From positions 11,012,037 through 11,076,036 of the forward strand of contig BSYO01000004.1 of the NCBI GenBank assembly GCA_033239525.1: a DNA stretch of 64,000 bases, written 5' to 3'. Source of the stretch: Nepenthes gracilis. Taxonomy: Eukaryota > Streptophyta > Magnoliopsida > Caryophyllales > Nepenthaceae. This document shows, one piece after another, positions 35,451 through 47,830 of this stretch. The translations under genes and the position numbers were made by a program. The notes beneath the pieces were generated by a model. That model saw only the letters and a list, made by a program, of their open reading frames with translations, was not told the DNA's origin and ran no database searches. The first letter of the stretch is position 1; the number at the start of each line of letters is the position of its first letter.

Positions 35451-37286
35451 GATCATATAAGCTACACTCTCGAAACCATTATCTGACAATCAAATGATAG
35501 TTAAACTACCATTTAATAGCACTATTCTCTCCGAAAATTGAATCCCAACCAAATTGTTATTTTTATCACTAAGATTTTCTAATAACTTATCATACGGTTA
35601 TTCTCATAAAGCAGTTATAACCTACAAATCCACAAAACTTTCCCAAATGCTATTTGATGTTCAAATACCGTCTCAAACTATACTTAAATGTCAAACCCAA
35701 AGCCTCTACTTTAAGCATAAAATTACACATAAATGTAAGTGTAACTTAAAAATAAGTCTATTTTATCATTTAATAGAAACTATAACATATTGTATTATCA
35801 AAGCATAATAGTTCTAACATCATAAAATCAACATGCAACATAAGTATAGGACTTAGAAGGCATAGTGTTCAAATGAGATTCAAATGTTGAAAAAATAAGG
35901 CTATAGCATTCAAATGTTAGATCAATCGCCACTCAAAAGCAGCATATAAATTGGCTTATTTGCATCCAAAAATTTATTTTAACAGGCATATAGTATCATT
36001 CTAACATTATTTTATAATTTCTCAGAAATAAATGAGAATGAATAATATGAAAAGAATTTTCAAGAATCAATCAAAGGAAGGTCACAAGTTTACTTGCCAT
36101 ATAAACTTTTCTTTTTTTTTTTTTTTTTTTGGTTTTTTTCTCTCTTTCTCTCTCTTTCTTTTCTATTGATTTTCCCTCTCTTTTGATCCTCTCAATAGCC
36201 TCCTCCAAAATGTTTCTCACTCCCTCAAAGCATAAGTCTTCTAATATAAGAATAGTGAAAACCTAAGTGCTCTATAGGGTTTAAGTGAATAGGCGGCTGA
36301 GATAGGGTTAAAACTCTTTTCCTCCGATCTTTATTTACTCTTTTTCAATCTAATTGTTGCCCCCAATCAACTCCTAAGTTATCCCAGATCGCTTCTCTAA
36401 AAAAATATTTAGTATAATATAAGTTAGAATAGTAGAAACCCCAATTATTTCTAGGGTATGAAGACGGCCAAACTAGGTTAGGTAGAACTCTCTCAAATTA
36501 AAACTTAAGTTCTGAATTTAGTATACTCAAAAATCTGCCAACAATTTTAGTGTCTAATTAGGTCAAGGTCATAAATTAGATCTATGTTTAATTTAATAAA
36601 GTCTTTACTACAAAATATATACAGAATATAAATAACGTATTTTACTATTATGCAAATGATAGTAGGCATGTGCAAACCCGTTGACGGAACAAATTAGTGT
36701 TTTGCACGACCTTCCATTCCACTTAACGCGTTACAGCTTGTAAGAGACCAAGTCGACATACACTTTTTTACTCATTTTTTTTATCAAAACTATAATCAAA
36801 TGAAAACAAAATAGAAATCGTGGTTTATGATTCAAAAAATGTCGTATAATTAACAAATTAATATGTTTATAATATAAAAATTATAGTGTTGTGTTTCATG
36901 ATGGCTCGAAAGTAATTCCACGTAACATGACTATAAATTATTTTGATTAGAACTCATTCATCCACATAAATATTATTGAATTGAGGGTTCTTCTTTTTGT
37001 CTAAAATGTGAAATCCATCTTGTTTTGTCACACACAACCTGTATATTGAAAGGGTTATATATATGTGTTGTTGTATTATTTGTTTATTTTATGAATGATG
37101 TTTATGTTATATATATATATATATATTCTATAATATTCACGTTTTGAACCTAAACGAATATGACACATCAACCCATGTTACATTGACATGGTTGATCACG
37201 GGCAAATGATAGTGTGATCCATGACTTTCCAAAAAACCAGGCTCTCCTTTTTAATAATATCCCAAGAAGTCAAAAGCCAAACGAAA
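35451..37286. other. Intergenic, with a poly-T/CT tract and a TA repeat; no gene
   Basis: A run of about 23 T ends near 36132, then a CT-rich tract continues to about 36180. TA repeats lie at 37113-37127. The CT tract and surroundings resemble an LTR leader on the - strand, but no termini are visible. The last 200 bp form the distal promoter of XTH-1. Confidence 0.45.
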
Positions 37287-37317
37287 TTCAATGAACAAAT
37301 GCTTTGTCCGATGAGAT
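37287..37317 (+). promoter_or_regulatory. Promoter block shared by the two XTH genes
   Basis: TTCAATGAACAAATGCTT-GTCCGATGAGAT lies 194 bp before the XTH-1 ATG. A near-identical block sits 195 bp before the XTH-2 ATG (63319-63348). Conservation inside non-coding DNA that otherwise diverges suggests a functional element or recent duplication. Confidence 0.55.
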
Positions 37318-37340
37318 ATCTTGCTGGAAGAGAAGGTGAT

Positions 37341-37354
37341 GTATATATATAAAC
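37341..37354 (+). promoter_or_regulatory. TATA box of XTH-1
   Basis: GTATATATATAAAC lies 140 bp upstream of the start codon, giving a 5' UTR of about 100 bp. Confidence 0.7.
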
Positions 37355-37480
37355 AGCCATATATCACAAAGGAGCAGGATCAGGAGCAGCCGCAGCTGGC
37401 ACGGCCGGCCAACCAACCCATCTGATCGGCTCCCGGCAAGAAAACTAAGAGGATCGGAGGAGGAGGAAATTCGTTTATTA

Positions 37481-39310
37481 ATGGGGAATCTGGGAGCATT
37501 ACTGATCGCTTTATTCGTTTCTGCAGCCGCACTTTTGGATCGTTGTCTAGTTGACGCAGCGCTATCAGAGAGCGTCTACTTCTACTGGGGTGCTCAGCTT
37601 GGGAGATTCACAGGATGGGACGCTTGCAACCTCGTGCTTGATAAGAATGGAGGTAAAGAAAGAATCTGCATGCTTCGTGCATGGTTAATTTGTATGTAAA
37701 CGCAAATTTGTCGAAGCTGTCTCACACCATTGAGTTGTTTTGTTTCTGCGTTTCTGTTTTCAGGATCTGGTATAGTATCAAGGGCCAGTTTCCTTTACGG
37801 AAGCATTTCCATGCGAATCAAGCTGGTGCCTGGAAACTCAGCCGGAACTGTCACCACCTTCTATGTAAGTGCAGTTTATTGTGGAATATATTCCCTTAAA
37901 ATAATCACGCAAATTGCAAACATTGAGATTATTAGATTCATGCAATAATAGATCAATAAATCAAATATTAAGTTGTAATAGATCAATAAATCAATATTTG
38001 GAGGATGTCTAAACAGTGACAATTTTGTATCGCTCCCTAAGAGAAACTTTTAAAAGACAAATTTCATATCTCTTAATTCTAATCATATTTTATCAATCCA
38101 ATCATAGTAATAATAAATGGATAAATAAAAGGTTATATCAAAACAATTATATAAAGTATGTCTAAAGAATTGCATTGAAAATATAACTTAGAAAATATTT
38201 GAATAACACATTTTAAATACATAAGAATGATAAAATGATTTATCAATTAATCTCTATTAATAAACCCATACAATGAAAAAAAAAATATAGATAAGATATC
38301 ATTTTAAATTTTATACACTGAGGATGTTTACATGATAATCATGTAACATTACTGCAAAATAAACCAAAAAAAAAAAAAAAAACTTAAAAATCCACCCACG
38401 AATCATACATCCAGCTAATAAGGTGAAGAAGCTAGAGTTGAAAAATTGACTTAGTGAGACATCCAACCCGATGATTATATCTGACGTTTTATTCTTCTTC
38501 TTCTTCTTCATCTTCTGCCAATTTCTGCAGCTGTCCTCCACGGGTGACAAGCACGACGAGATAGACTTCGAGTTCCTGGGGAATGTAACCGGGCAACCGT
38601 ACACGATTCACACAAACATCTTCACTCAAGGAGTCGGGAACAGAGAGCAGCAATTCAAAGTCTGGTTTGATCCCAGTGAAGATTACCACAACTACACCAT
38701 CTTCTGGAATCCCTATGCGGTTGTGTAAGTTACCTTGAGCATCCCATATGAATGATGGAAATAAAACATCATACACAACCAAAATTAAATAGATTTCGAC
38801 ATTCTCTTTTTTTCATAAATTAAATGCAAGATAAATGCTAAAATTCTGTCTGACTTATTTTATGAGTGACTTTCTTTAGAGAAATTTCTTCGATTTTGCA
38901 GGTGGCTTGTTGATGGATTACCCATCCGTGTTTTCCGAAACTACCAGGACTTACAAATAAACTTCCCAGATTCACAAGCCATGAGAGCTTTCGCCAGCCT
39001 TTGGAACGCTGATCAGTGGGCTACACAGGGCGGGAGGGTGAAAACGAACTGGAGTCTCGCGCCATTCGTAGCCGAATTCCAGAACTTCGAGACGAAAGCT
39101 TGCTTCTGGAATGGACCAAACAGCATTTACCAATGCGCCAGCCAAAACCCAGCAAACTGGTGGACGAATCCCGTATATTTCAAGTTAAGTTATGCTAAAC
39201 TGGGTCAGATGAATTGGGTGAGGGAGAACTTCATGATCTATGACTACTGCAAGGATTTCGAAAGATTTAATTGGCAAATGCCCAAGGAATGTTTCCTTCC
39301 ACAATACTGA
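37481..39310 (+). CDS. XTH: Xyloglucan endotransglucosylase/hydrolase (GH16), complete, four exons
   Basis: Exons are 37481-37652, 37764-37864, 38531-38724 and 38902-39310. All introns are GT-AG, and phases join cleanly to a 291-residue protein, the usual XTH length. XTH enzymes cut xyloglucan in the cell wall and rejoin it to another chain or to water, loosening or remodelling the wall during growth. Features seen: a hydrophobic signal peptide (about residues 1-26); the GH16 catalytic motif [11 protein letters not shown] in exon 3, with nucleophile Glu101 and acid/base Glu105; an N-glycosylation site (Asn109-Val-Thr) right behind it, typical of XTHs; and a C-terminal XTH extension with Cys223, Cys234, Cys272 and Cys286, the four cysteines expected to form two disulphides, ending ECFLPQY. 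The protein is therefore predicted to be secreted and active. Whether it is mainly transglucosylase or hydrolase cannot be told from the motif alone. A TATA box and a promoter block shared with XTH-2 lie upstream. The 3' UTR probably extends to about 39.5 kb. Confidence 0.95.
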
Positions 39311-40196
39311 TCAGACTTCTCCAGCAAATTATTGGATTCTGAAAGGCCATGCATGGCGCTGTAATCTGTTAGAGAGAAAAGAATTATTATCTGTTTCTGC
39401 AGTTATTCGACTCTCTGAGGAAGACAGTTTCTATTATTTCTTTGCATCTTTTTGGTGTTCTCTCATATTCATTGTATTCCAACAATAATAATGTCAGTTT
39501 CATTCTTGTAATATTTCAGCAATTTCTTTTTATATATATGAGTGTGTTTTCAGTAAGAAGAAATATTTGGCCAATCCTCCGGAGTGGGAGCCCTTTTTCT
39601 CTTTCGATGAAATTATTTAATCTTCATATAATCCTTGCTGAGAATGTGTATTTGCTACAGCTTGTTTCTCAATAATTGGCATTCTAACTATAAATGACTT
39701 ACTAACCTGTCGAAAAATAATCTACGTATGAATATGGATGTACAAGAATATAAATAATGCTTTTACTGTATATTATATTGATTTGTGCAGTAATACAAAC
39801 AAGGATTTATAGGGAATCCAAACTCAGTAGATCATGGAAAATATTTTGTGCTTAATATTAGGAAGTAATTAACCAGGGATTTAAATCAAAATCCCTCAAA
39901 TTTAAGGTGGCTGCGTAGGTCAAAACTTTGTAATGATATTAGTGTGCTGATTAGTGTAGGGTATAATGCAGTTGTGTGCTTTTATGTCTAATGTGTTAAC
40001 AAATAAAGTGATATTCATTTTCAAAATAATTTGTGTAATCAGTTAAAAAAATATTATTATGTAGAATTTTAATGACACTTCAATTGTAACATATAGCTGT
40101 ATTTGTCAAACTGTGCTAGTACATTTTAGTTAAATCCATATAGAATTCGTCGAAAGTGACAGACGTTATGATGAGAATGATCTCATCTCAGAGGGG
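39311..40196. other. 3' UTR of XTH-1 then AT-rich spacer
   Basis: The first about 200 bp follow the stop codon and contain AATAATAAT-type polyadenylation context near 39482. The remainder has no recognisable feature. Confidence 0.4.
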
Positions 40197-42411
40197 TGTG
40201 AAGTTTCGGACATACGATATATAATAATTAAATAATAATTAAGTTAATATAATTAAGATTGGACCTAATTCATATGAAATATTTTAGTTTCGGGACCGTG
40301 GGACATTTGGGCGAAGTGGGCCTGCTGGGCACCCGACGCGGCGTCGCAACACCCAAAATAGAGGGTCAACGCCCGCCGGACACTAAATCCAGTAGGGGCG
40401 CACCTGCCGCGAGGCTGGCTGCCGCATGAGCGCCAACTCAAGGAATAAAAGCGCCGTGAGCGCTTTTTCCCCTCATTTTTGCGGGCATCTGGTTTGAAGA
40501 GTGAAAGCACAAGGAGAAGAGAGATGAAGGAAATTCGAGGTTTCCAGGTCTGATTCTAAGCTAGTGCTAGTTATAAAAGTGATAAATTGGGTCAAGGTAA
40601 AGGCACTCATACTCTTTTTTGACATTTATTCACACTTTTATCTTGTTTTTCTATGGGTATCCTTATTTCGTTACCCAATTAAACTTGTATTTCATATTAC
40701 CCATGTCCCCAGCATGAAATACTTCGATTGCATGCCTGTTTAGTGAGATTTGAACAGTTTTTTGTATACCGGAACCCTAACTCGTGCTCGGACCAAATTT
40801 ACCGTTTATTTCAGATTTTATGCATGTTTTGACTCTAGATAATCAAAACCCATGATTTGAGCATGAACTTTCATCGATTTGGTGACAAAATTCCCACATT
40901 TGGTGTAGTTTACGTACACCGGAACCCTAACCAGAGCCCCGTACCTTTCAACCGATTTTTTGCAAAATTTATGCATAAATTGGACTTAGGACATTGAACC
41001 CCAACTTATGAATGTGATAGAATTACATTTAAGTTCATAATTTATGAATGTGCTGATTTTGTATGCTCCGGAATCATAATATGAACTGTTATGAAGAAAT
41101 TTAATGATCGGATACTCTAAAATTCGTGATTGGCTTAATATGGTAAGAAATTCTAAACTCTCTAAATCGTCAAATAAATTATACATGAAATTATGAACAC
41201 GTGAGGATTTAAGCTCATAAAAATATAGAAATCTGTATCAAAATACGCTTATGAAAAAGAAAATTTGATGATGGAAGAAATTTTGTAATTAAGTGATGGA
41301 CCTATGAACTGTTTGGCTTATGAAGCGTTCTCCAACAGAATAAGAATGAAAGATTTTATATTTAAGAATAGAATTTCCTAATGAAATAAGAAACTAAGAA
41401 TTTGAATCAATGATTATGGATAATAAATTTTGACATGCCATAAATATTACGGTAAAAAACTTAAAGATTACTCTGACCGTGTATCCTGACTGTATTTTAT
41501 AGCGGATGATATATTTTGGCATACCTTAATATATTATAGTGGAAGGTCGTTGTCTGTTTTAGATCTGCTTGTGGCTATTGGCCCCGTTTATGAGGATTGT
41601 ACGTAGACGGCTCGATTTTGGGTCATGAGTAAGAGGTGATGGCTTTTGATTGTATAGGAGCAAACACAATTTAGGTTATGACCATTTGCTCATTTAGTTA
41701 GTAAGGCTTACTGACTCTTGGCCCCCAAAAGAAATAAGTCTCTAATAGAATGTGACAACTAAGAAGAGGAAAAAGAAAAATGATTGAAAAACTTGGAAAA
41801 CATTCACGGAAGCATATTCCTATATTCTTGATGATGACCGCTTATATGTCTCTTTTCCTTTTTACTTGCATGTGCCTTGTTATATTATGCCTTGTTAAAC
41901 TTTAGCTCACTCATTACTATTTTGTTACTTCCTGAGATGATTAGTATAAATTTTTGCTTGACGAGAAGAAATAGGAGGAGTCAGCACCTAGCTTAGACAT
42001 GGAGATAATGCTTTTTATGCTTTGAAAGAACTGTATTTTGTATTTTTGGCATAGCTGTTAATTCTTTTAGGAACTGAAAGATTGTGTATATATATTATGT
42101 CTGTCCTTTTGTCAGTATATCAGTTCAGTGAGATGTTTAGTTGATTATGATGTTGTAGACCTTTAGTTTGCTTCCACAGGTTTTTGGAGGGTGCTCTGAG
42201 GTTTAGTAGTATCTCCCAGTTCCAACTTGAAGTCCGGAGTTGTGTGTTGTTGCAACTTATGTGTTTGTGAAAAAAATTTTTTGGATCCTATGCTAGTGTT
42301 TGTGTGAAATTTCTATGTATCATAGGGTATTTATAGGTTTTATATTAGGCCGATATCCGTATGACAGTCGAAATTCTACTGAATTTTTGGCTAATAATAC
42401 GGTACGCCACA
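40197..42411 (+). mobile_element. Solo LTR with perfect 5-bp target duplication
   Basis: Begins TGTGAAGTTTCGG and ends GGTACGCCACA, so the termini are TGTG...CACA. Identical AGGGG flanks it at 40192-40196 and 42412-42416. The inverse of its sequence aligns with copies A and B: AATTCAGTAGAATTT-type start, GGCCGTC...GGGGCC block, and TTAATTATATTAAYTTAATTATT near the end. It is thus the same LTR superfamily in + sense. No coding content. Confidence 0.9.
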
Positions 42412-42435
42412 AGGGGACTTCACGAAGACTTGTTT

Positions 42436-44090
42436 TGTAATATCCAATATTGATTTTGTTGTATTGATGTTTTAATCGGAATATTTGGGAGAATTATTAA
42501 TGACAATTGTGGGTTGAACAAAGCCCTAATTACGAGACCTAATGTAGATGGCACCGGATTTGTGTATAAGAAGGTACACAAGTGCCGTTTACATATTTGC
42601 TACACCCTATGTGTGCATTAATAGCACTTGTGCTTGCCTGGCAGAATCATTTATGAATGATGTGTGTAAGAAAGGCATTTGTGTGTACCAAGTAAAATTA
42701 ATTGGCCTTGATGTGCATATGAGGGGAATACATGCACTATTTTTGTACTTGATGGGCATATAATTGGCATACATACGTTAATTTGATTACACAAGAGATT
42801 TTTGCCTCTTTATTAGCTCATTCTTTTGAAATTTTGAGAAGAAGAGAGAAAAATATTATAGAAGAAGAAAGAGAAGGAGAAAAAAAGAATATATTTTGAA
42901 GTAAAATCTTGAATAATTGTTCAGAATCAAATTAAGATAAGTAATTCGTAAACCTAATAATTCAACCATTTACTAAATTTTTTTAATTTCTTCTTTTTAT
43001 TGGCCCATAATTTCAAATTACATGTTTACAGTTTTATGTTTCATTTAACTTTTAACTTGTATGTATGCCTCTTTTTTCTATTTTTTTAAGAATTAGAAGA
43101 TTTGTACTTATGTTTTTAAAAATTGACTTAAAAACCCTATAATTTTTATATTTCATTGAATGATGTCATGTGGCATGTTCTTTTGATGCAGAAATTTAAA
43201 GAGAAACCTCTTATATGTACAAGATTATTAAAGATTTATGTCAATCTTTAAATTCAAAAGAAATTTATGTTACTTCTAAATTCTAAAAAAAATATTGTTT
43301 CATAAAGATTTTTCTTCATTTTTTTTCAAAGTTAATTAACGTAAAAAATTAATAAAATATATTGTTGAAATCTCATTATATATTAAGAAAGCAAAAAAGG
43401 ATGTGTGATGACCCTCCCATGGGTTATAATAGTGGGTATGATCTCATTTATAAAAAATAATATAGACAACCCACTCAAAGTCTTTAAATAGTACAATAAA
43501 GCCTAAATTTATGAGAAAAAGATATGTGTACTGACCTTCCTGTATTCAATCTTAGTCAATGATATTTATTGTTAGCCTTTGGTTCATTATTTTTCCTCAC
43601 ATGTTCTTGATATTTATATTTATCATTATGCCTTTTTATTTACTTATTGAGTTTTTAAGTCATCTTGCATTATCACCCCCTATCATATTAATAGTCTTAG
43701 ACCACCTGGAAATCTTGGGCTACTGAATGTTCATTTTGAAGGATCTTGTGAAGATAATGAATGTAAATATGTATTTTGCTATTGTTGTTGGAAACTATTA
43801 TAGTCATTCAAAACAATTGACGCGTATTAGTTTTTATAAGGTGGCCAAGGGGTCATACATCATTTTAGTTTTGTTGTATCATGTATTTGGATAGTTGTTG
43901 CCATTATATTCTAAGGTTGAACAATTGTGAAAAGTTAGTGACTAAATGGAGTATATATAATCATATTATGTGACAAAATTTTTTATAATGTTATTTATGA
44001 GTCACTAATAGATTTTTATACAGTATGGTAATCTAAATTTTTAGGATTAAATCTTGATTAAATTTATATTCATAATTCGGGTCATAATAA
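42436..44090 (+). mobile_element. 5' LTR of the chromovirus
   Basis: Starts TGTAATATCC and ends near GGGTCATAATAA just before the PBS. It aligns with 50764-52678, for example GTGATGACCCTCCCATGGG at 43404 versus ATGATGACCCTCCAATGG at 51758. Confidence 0.8.
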
Positions 44091-44094
44091 GTGA

Positions 44095-44102
44095 TGGTAT
44101 CA
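44095..44102 (+). other. Primer binding site of the chromovirus
   Basis: TGGTATCA, the core of the initiator-Met tRNA complement, lies four bases after the 5' LTR. Confidence 0.7.
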
Positions 44103-44199
44103 AAAAAAGTCATAAAAAAAAGACTTTTTAAGTGTTTAAAGAGAAATTAAATTTTTTAAAATTATAATGTGGCGGGTACTAAACATATCTAAAAGTCAT

Positions 44200-44765
44200 G
44201 ATCTAACCAAGAAAATGAGCTTATTAGAGTTCTAGCAAGAATGTCCGAGTTGATGGACTAGATGGTTCACATGCCTCAAAACCTAGGGCATGGTAGAATT
44301 GGAGGAAATCTGGGTAGATAGATGATGAATTAAGAAAGATTTAGAAATGAACATGTTCCTCTATTTTTTTAGAAAATTTGGATTTAGCAAAGGTAAAAAC
44401 ATAGATTTGAAGAATGGAGAAGGTCTTCGAAATGATTAGTTGTTTAGAGGATGACAAAGTGAGATTGGCCATCTACAAGCTTAATGGTAAAACTAATCAT
44501 TGGTGAGCCATGGCGAAGAGAGTTTTAGGTCAAGAGAACAACAATATTTCATGGGATATATTCACATAGGCTTTTCATGATAAATAATCAAAGGATGACG
44601 AATTTTCCTAGTTGGGATAAGGAAGCCTCTCAATGTAGGAGTATCATGCTATCTTGATTCGCACCACACTCGGTGCTTGATGAAGATCCAAAGGGTGACC
44701 GAAGATCACCAATAAGTGAGTACATCTTACAATTTTTGTGGGTGATTTCATGGAGGGAAGTCTTA
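44200..44765 (+). pseudogene. Chromovirus gag, first part
   Basis: Broken frames carry the Retrotrans_gag pattern: a WxxxMEKVFE-like start near 44410, then VRLAIYKLNG, AxxWW-like, VLGQENNNISWDIFT and AFHDK up to about 44585. The stretch is cut at 44765 by the solo LTR insertion. Stops and frameshifts are frequent, so it is not functional. Confidence 0.7.
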
Positions 44766-47636
44766 TGTGACGACCCGGTCTTATTTCACTTCATAAAGTC
44801 GCCGTCAGCCCATAATTCTTACCTTAAAATAAAATAATAAATGGACATAAAATTTTTCTTTTCACTCGTACACAGGATCTCCTGAGGCCGGACTATATAA
44901 AGCTGGCCCACCGATTTAATTTCAAACTTGTTCGGCCAACTTTAATGTTTGCCGGACCTAATTGCCCTGAGATAGTTACTAAAAATTGTAACTTTTATTC
45001 ATAACACCGGAACATACTAACATTGATAAGTTAAAATAGTGAAACAGTTTTACAAGTTTTCACAAAACATCAGAATAATTAAACAAGCTCTTCATTTAGT
45101 CAGCTCCGGTCAACCGGACTATTTGGCTACACCATGAGATTCTACTCAACTTCGTCCTCCATGAGTCTTTCATCATCTGAAAACAACAAGAGTGAGCACA
45201 AAACCCAGCAGGATATTCACATGCAGAAAACAGAAATCATATATATATAAGCGTATAAAACAGAGATTCATAACATAACTTACCATACGAAATCATCATG
45301 TCTTTAGTTCGGAAGTTCCCTTTCTTATTGTCTTGTCTTGGAAACTAATAAAATCATTGAAGATTCTTATCATATTTAGGGATCTTTAGGGACCGGACGG
45401 GAGCGGACAACATCGAGGACGGATTGTGTGTAACCCCATAACCTAAAACTGTATCCCCTCATTATGCTTCCCGGGGCGGGGAGGTAATGCCTTTAACCTG
45501 GCATACGGGGCCGTAGTCCATAGTTCTTATGCCACCAGAAAGTCTCATCCCGTGGCCCAGGAGGTAATCCTCGAGTGTCACTTTAATATCCTTCATCCAT
45601 CTTTAACATCAAGTTTAATGGAGACTCGGTTCATGGTTCTTGTTCTTTAATGGCCATAGTTCAAAGGTTGTAGTCATAGAGTTCCACTTGCTGTCCGGAT
45701 TACATGCATTTTCATATAACCTTATTCTTTACTTCATCAGTTGAAGTCCGTATAATCTTAAGCCAAAGTTCTTCTCATAGATAGCCGGAGTTCTTTTTCG
45801 ACAGAAGGCCGGAGTTCTTTTTCAACAGAAGGCTGGAGTTCTTTTTCAACAGAGGTCGGAGTTCTTTTTCTGAAATCCGAAGTTCTTTAAACAGGAGTGA
45901 TCTTTCTTTAAAATCTGGAGCTCTAAAATCGGAGTAATTTTTCTTTAAAATACGAAGTGCTAAAATCGGAGTGACTTTTCTTAAAAATCCGGACGGCTAA
46001 ATCCGGAGTGACTTTTCTTTACAATTCGGAGCGCTAAAAACTGGAATGACTTTTCTTTAATATCCGAAGTGCTAAAAACCGGAGTGACTTTTCTTTAAAA
46101 TCCGAAGTGCTAAAATTGGAGTGACTTTTCTTTATAATCCGGAGTGCTAAAATCGAAGTGACTTTTCTTTACAATCCGGAGTGCTAAAAACTGGAATGAC
46201 TTTTCTTTAATATCCGGAGTGCTAAAAACCGGAGTAATTTTTCTTTAAAATACGAAGTGCTAAAACCGGAGTGACTTTTCTTAAAAATTCAGACGACTAA
46301 ATCCGGAGTGACTTTTCTTTACAATCCGGGGCGCTAAAAACCGGAATGACTTTTCTTTAATATCCGGAGTGTGAAAAACCGGAGTGACTTTTCTTTAAAA
46401 TCCGAAGTGCTAAAACCGGAGTGACTTTTCTTTACGATCCAGAGTGCTAAAACCGGAGTGACTTTTCTTTACAATCCGGAGCGCTGAAAACCGGAGTGAC
46501 TTTTCTTTAATATCCGGAGTGCTAAAAATCGGAGTGGCTTTTCTTCAAAATCTGGACGGCTAAATCCGGAGTGACTTTTCTTTATAATCCGGAGTTCTTT
46601 TTCTTTTAAAAGCCGAAGCTCTAAAAGCCGGAGTTCTGCTCCTTTTAAAATTTGACGCTCTAAAATCCGGAGTTCTTTTTCTTTTAAAAGCCGAAGCTCT
46701 AAAAGCCGGAGTTCTGTTTCTTTTAAAATTCGACGCTCTAAAATCCGGAGTTCTTTTTCTTTTAAAAGCCAAAGCTCTAAAAGCCGGAGTTCTGTTTCTT
46801 TTAAAATTTGACGCTCTAAAATTCGGAGTTCCTTTTCTTTTAAAAGCCGAAACTCTAAAAGCGGAGTTCTGTTTCTTTTAAAATCCGACGCTCAAAAATC
46901 CGAAGTTCTTTTTCTTTTAAAAGCTGAAGTTCTAAAATATCAAATATACTAGAAATCATGCATAATCATGAACTTGAAAATAGGGGTGAGTATCTTGCCT
47001 GAATTTCTTTATTTCGCATTGAACTTTTGGTCAAGCCCTATCGAGTGCCCCTTTTTCCCGCTCTCTAATTCTTATTTATAGGCCTTTGGGCCTGGTATCC
47101 GTCGTTAGGATTTGGCAGTATTCGAAAAAATTCGCAGAGTTTTCAAATTTTAAAGTTTCCTTATTATTTATTATTTCCTTAAACTCGGTTTCCTTATTAC
47201 AAAGTTTCCTTAGTGGTTATTTCTTTTTGCTCAGTTTCCTTATTATAAGGGTTTCCTTATTAATTATTATTTCATCATATTCGGTTTACTTATTTACGCA
47301 TTCCGGTCACTAACTGGCGTTGAGCAGATTAACAACTTCGGCTTTACCAACCACAAATGCACTCCGCCCTTCAAGGCTACTTCGACCTTACATGGCTGGA
47401 CTTGATTTTCATCAAGGAAATCCGAACTTCTTTTCAAGGGATATTCCGGACTCATTTTTCCAGGAAATTCGGACTAGATTTTCATAGAAATCCGGAATAG
47501 GTTTTCATTAAACAAGGGCCGAAGTTAATTTCATCTTAAGGCCGATTTACTTTTCCTATTGCATTTTCTGGTCAACTAGTGTTGACCGGACTCGGCGACT
47601 GGGGTTTTCTATGCTTTTAAAGTCTGGGTCGTTATA
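44766..47636 (-). mobile_element. Solo LTR with large minisatellite, nested in chromovirus gag
   Basis: Begins TGTGACGACCCGG and ends CTGGGTCGTTATA, nearly inverted copies of each other. The flanks TCTTA (44761-44765) and CCTTA (47637-47641) are a target duplication with one mismatch. The chromovirus gag continues on the right. The order of sub-blocks (GAGTGAGCACAAAACCCAGCA, GGGACCGGACGGG, GGGGCCGTAGTCC) matches copies A and B in the same orientation. More GC-rich and less diverged termini suggest it is younger than its host. Confidence 0.8.
45780..46935. repeat. Minisatellite, 38-39-bp units and 78-bp higher-order units
   Basis: From about 45895 to 46570 units of about 38 bp (CCGGAGTGACTTTTCTTTA + CAATCCGGAGCGCTAAAAA) repeat with small changes. 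From about 46572 to 46935 a related 39-bp unit alternates in two versions (..AAAAGCCGAAGCTCTAAAAG and ..AAAATTTGACGCTCTAAAAT), giving a 78-bp period. The - strand frame rich in FKRKRTP (46560-46772) is a by-product of the 78-bp period being divisible by three. Confidence 0.9.
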
Positions 47637-47830
47637 CCTTACCTTAGACAAGCAAGAACATGTTTCAATAGCCAATCTAACCATTCAATCAATGAGTGCC
47701 CCCATCTGCTGAGACAAACAAATAGGAAGTCTAAAGCTTTAGAAAAAGCATATGCCATCATAGCCAATGATGCCAAAGCATCCCATTTGTGGTGGAAGGT
47801 AATCTTTTAATTTTCAAAACTTCGACTAAT
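47637..47830 (+). pseudogene. Chromovirus gag, zinc-knuckle part
   Basis: Right of the insertion a frame gives CFNSQSNHSINECPH, a degraded CX2CX4HX4C knuckle in which the second Cys and usual Gly are lost. It continues the gag interrupted at 44765. Confidence 0.65.

Noticed and set aside
38311..38782. ORFs opposite XTH-1 intron 2 and exon 3
   Set aside because: Shadows of the XTH exon and its TTC-rich splice-site tract.
46560..46772. - strand ORF with repeated FKRKRTP units
   Set aside because: Arises because the minisatellite period is a multiple of three; it lies in a solo LTR and has no host-like context.
45895..46935. CRISPR-like regular repeats
   Set aside because: Units are contiguous and vary along their length, with no unique spacers; this is a eukaryotic minisatellite.
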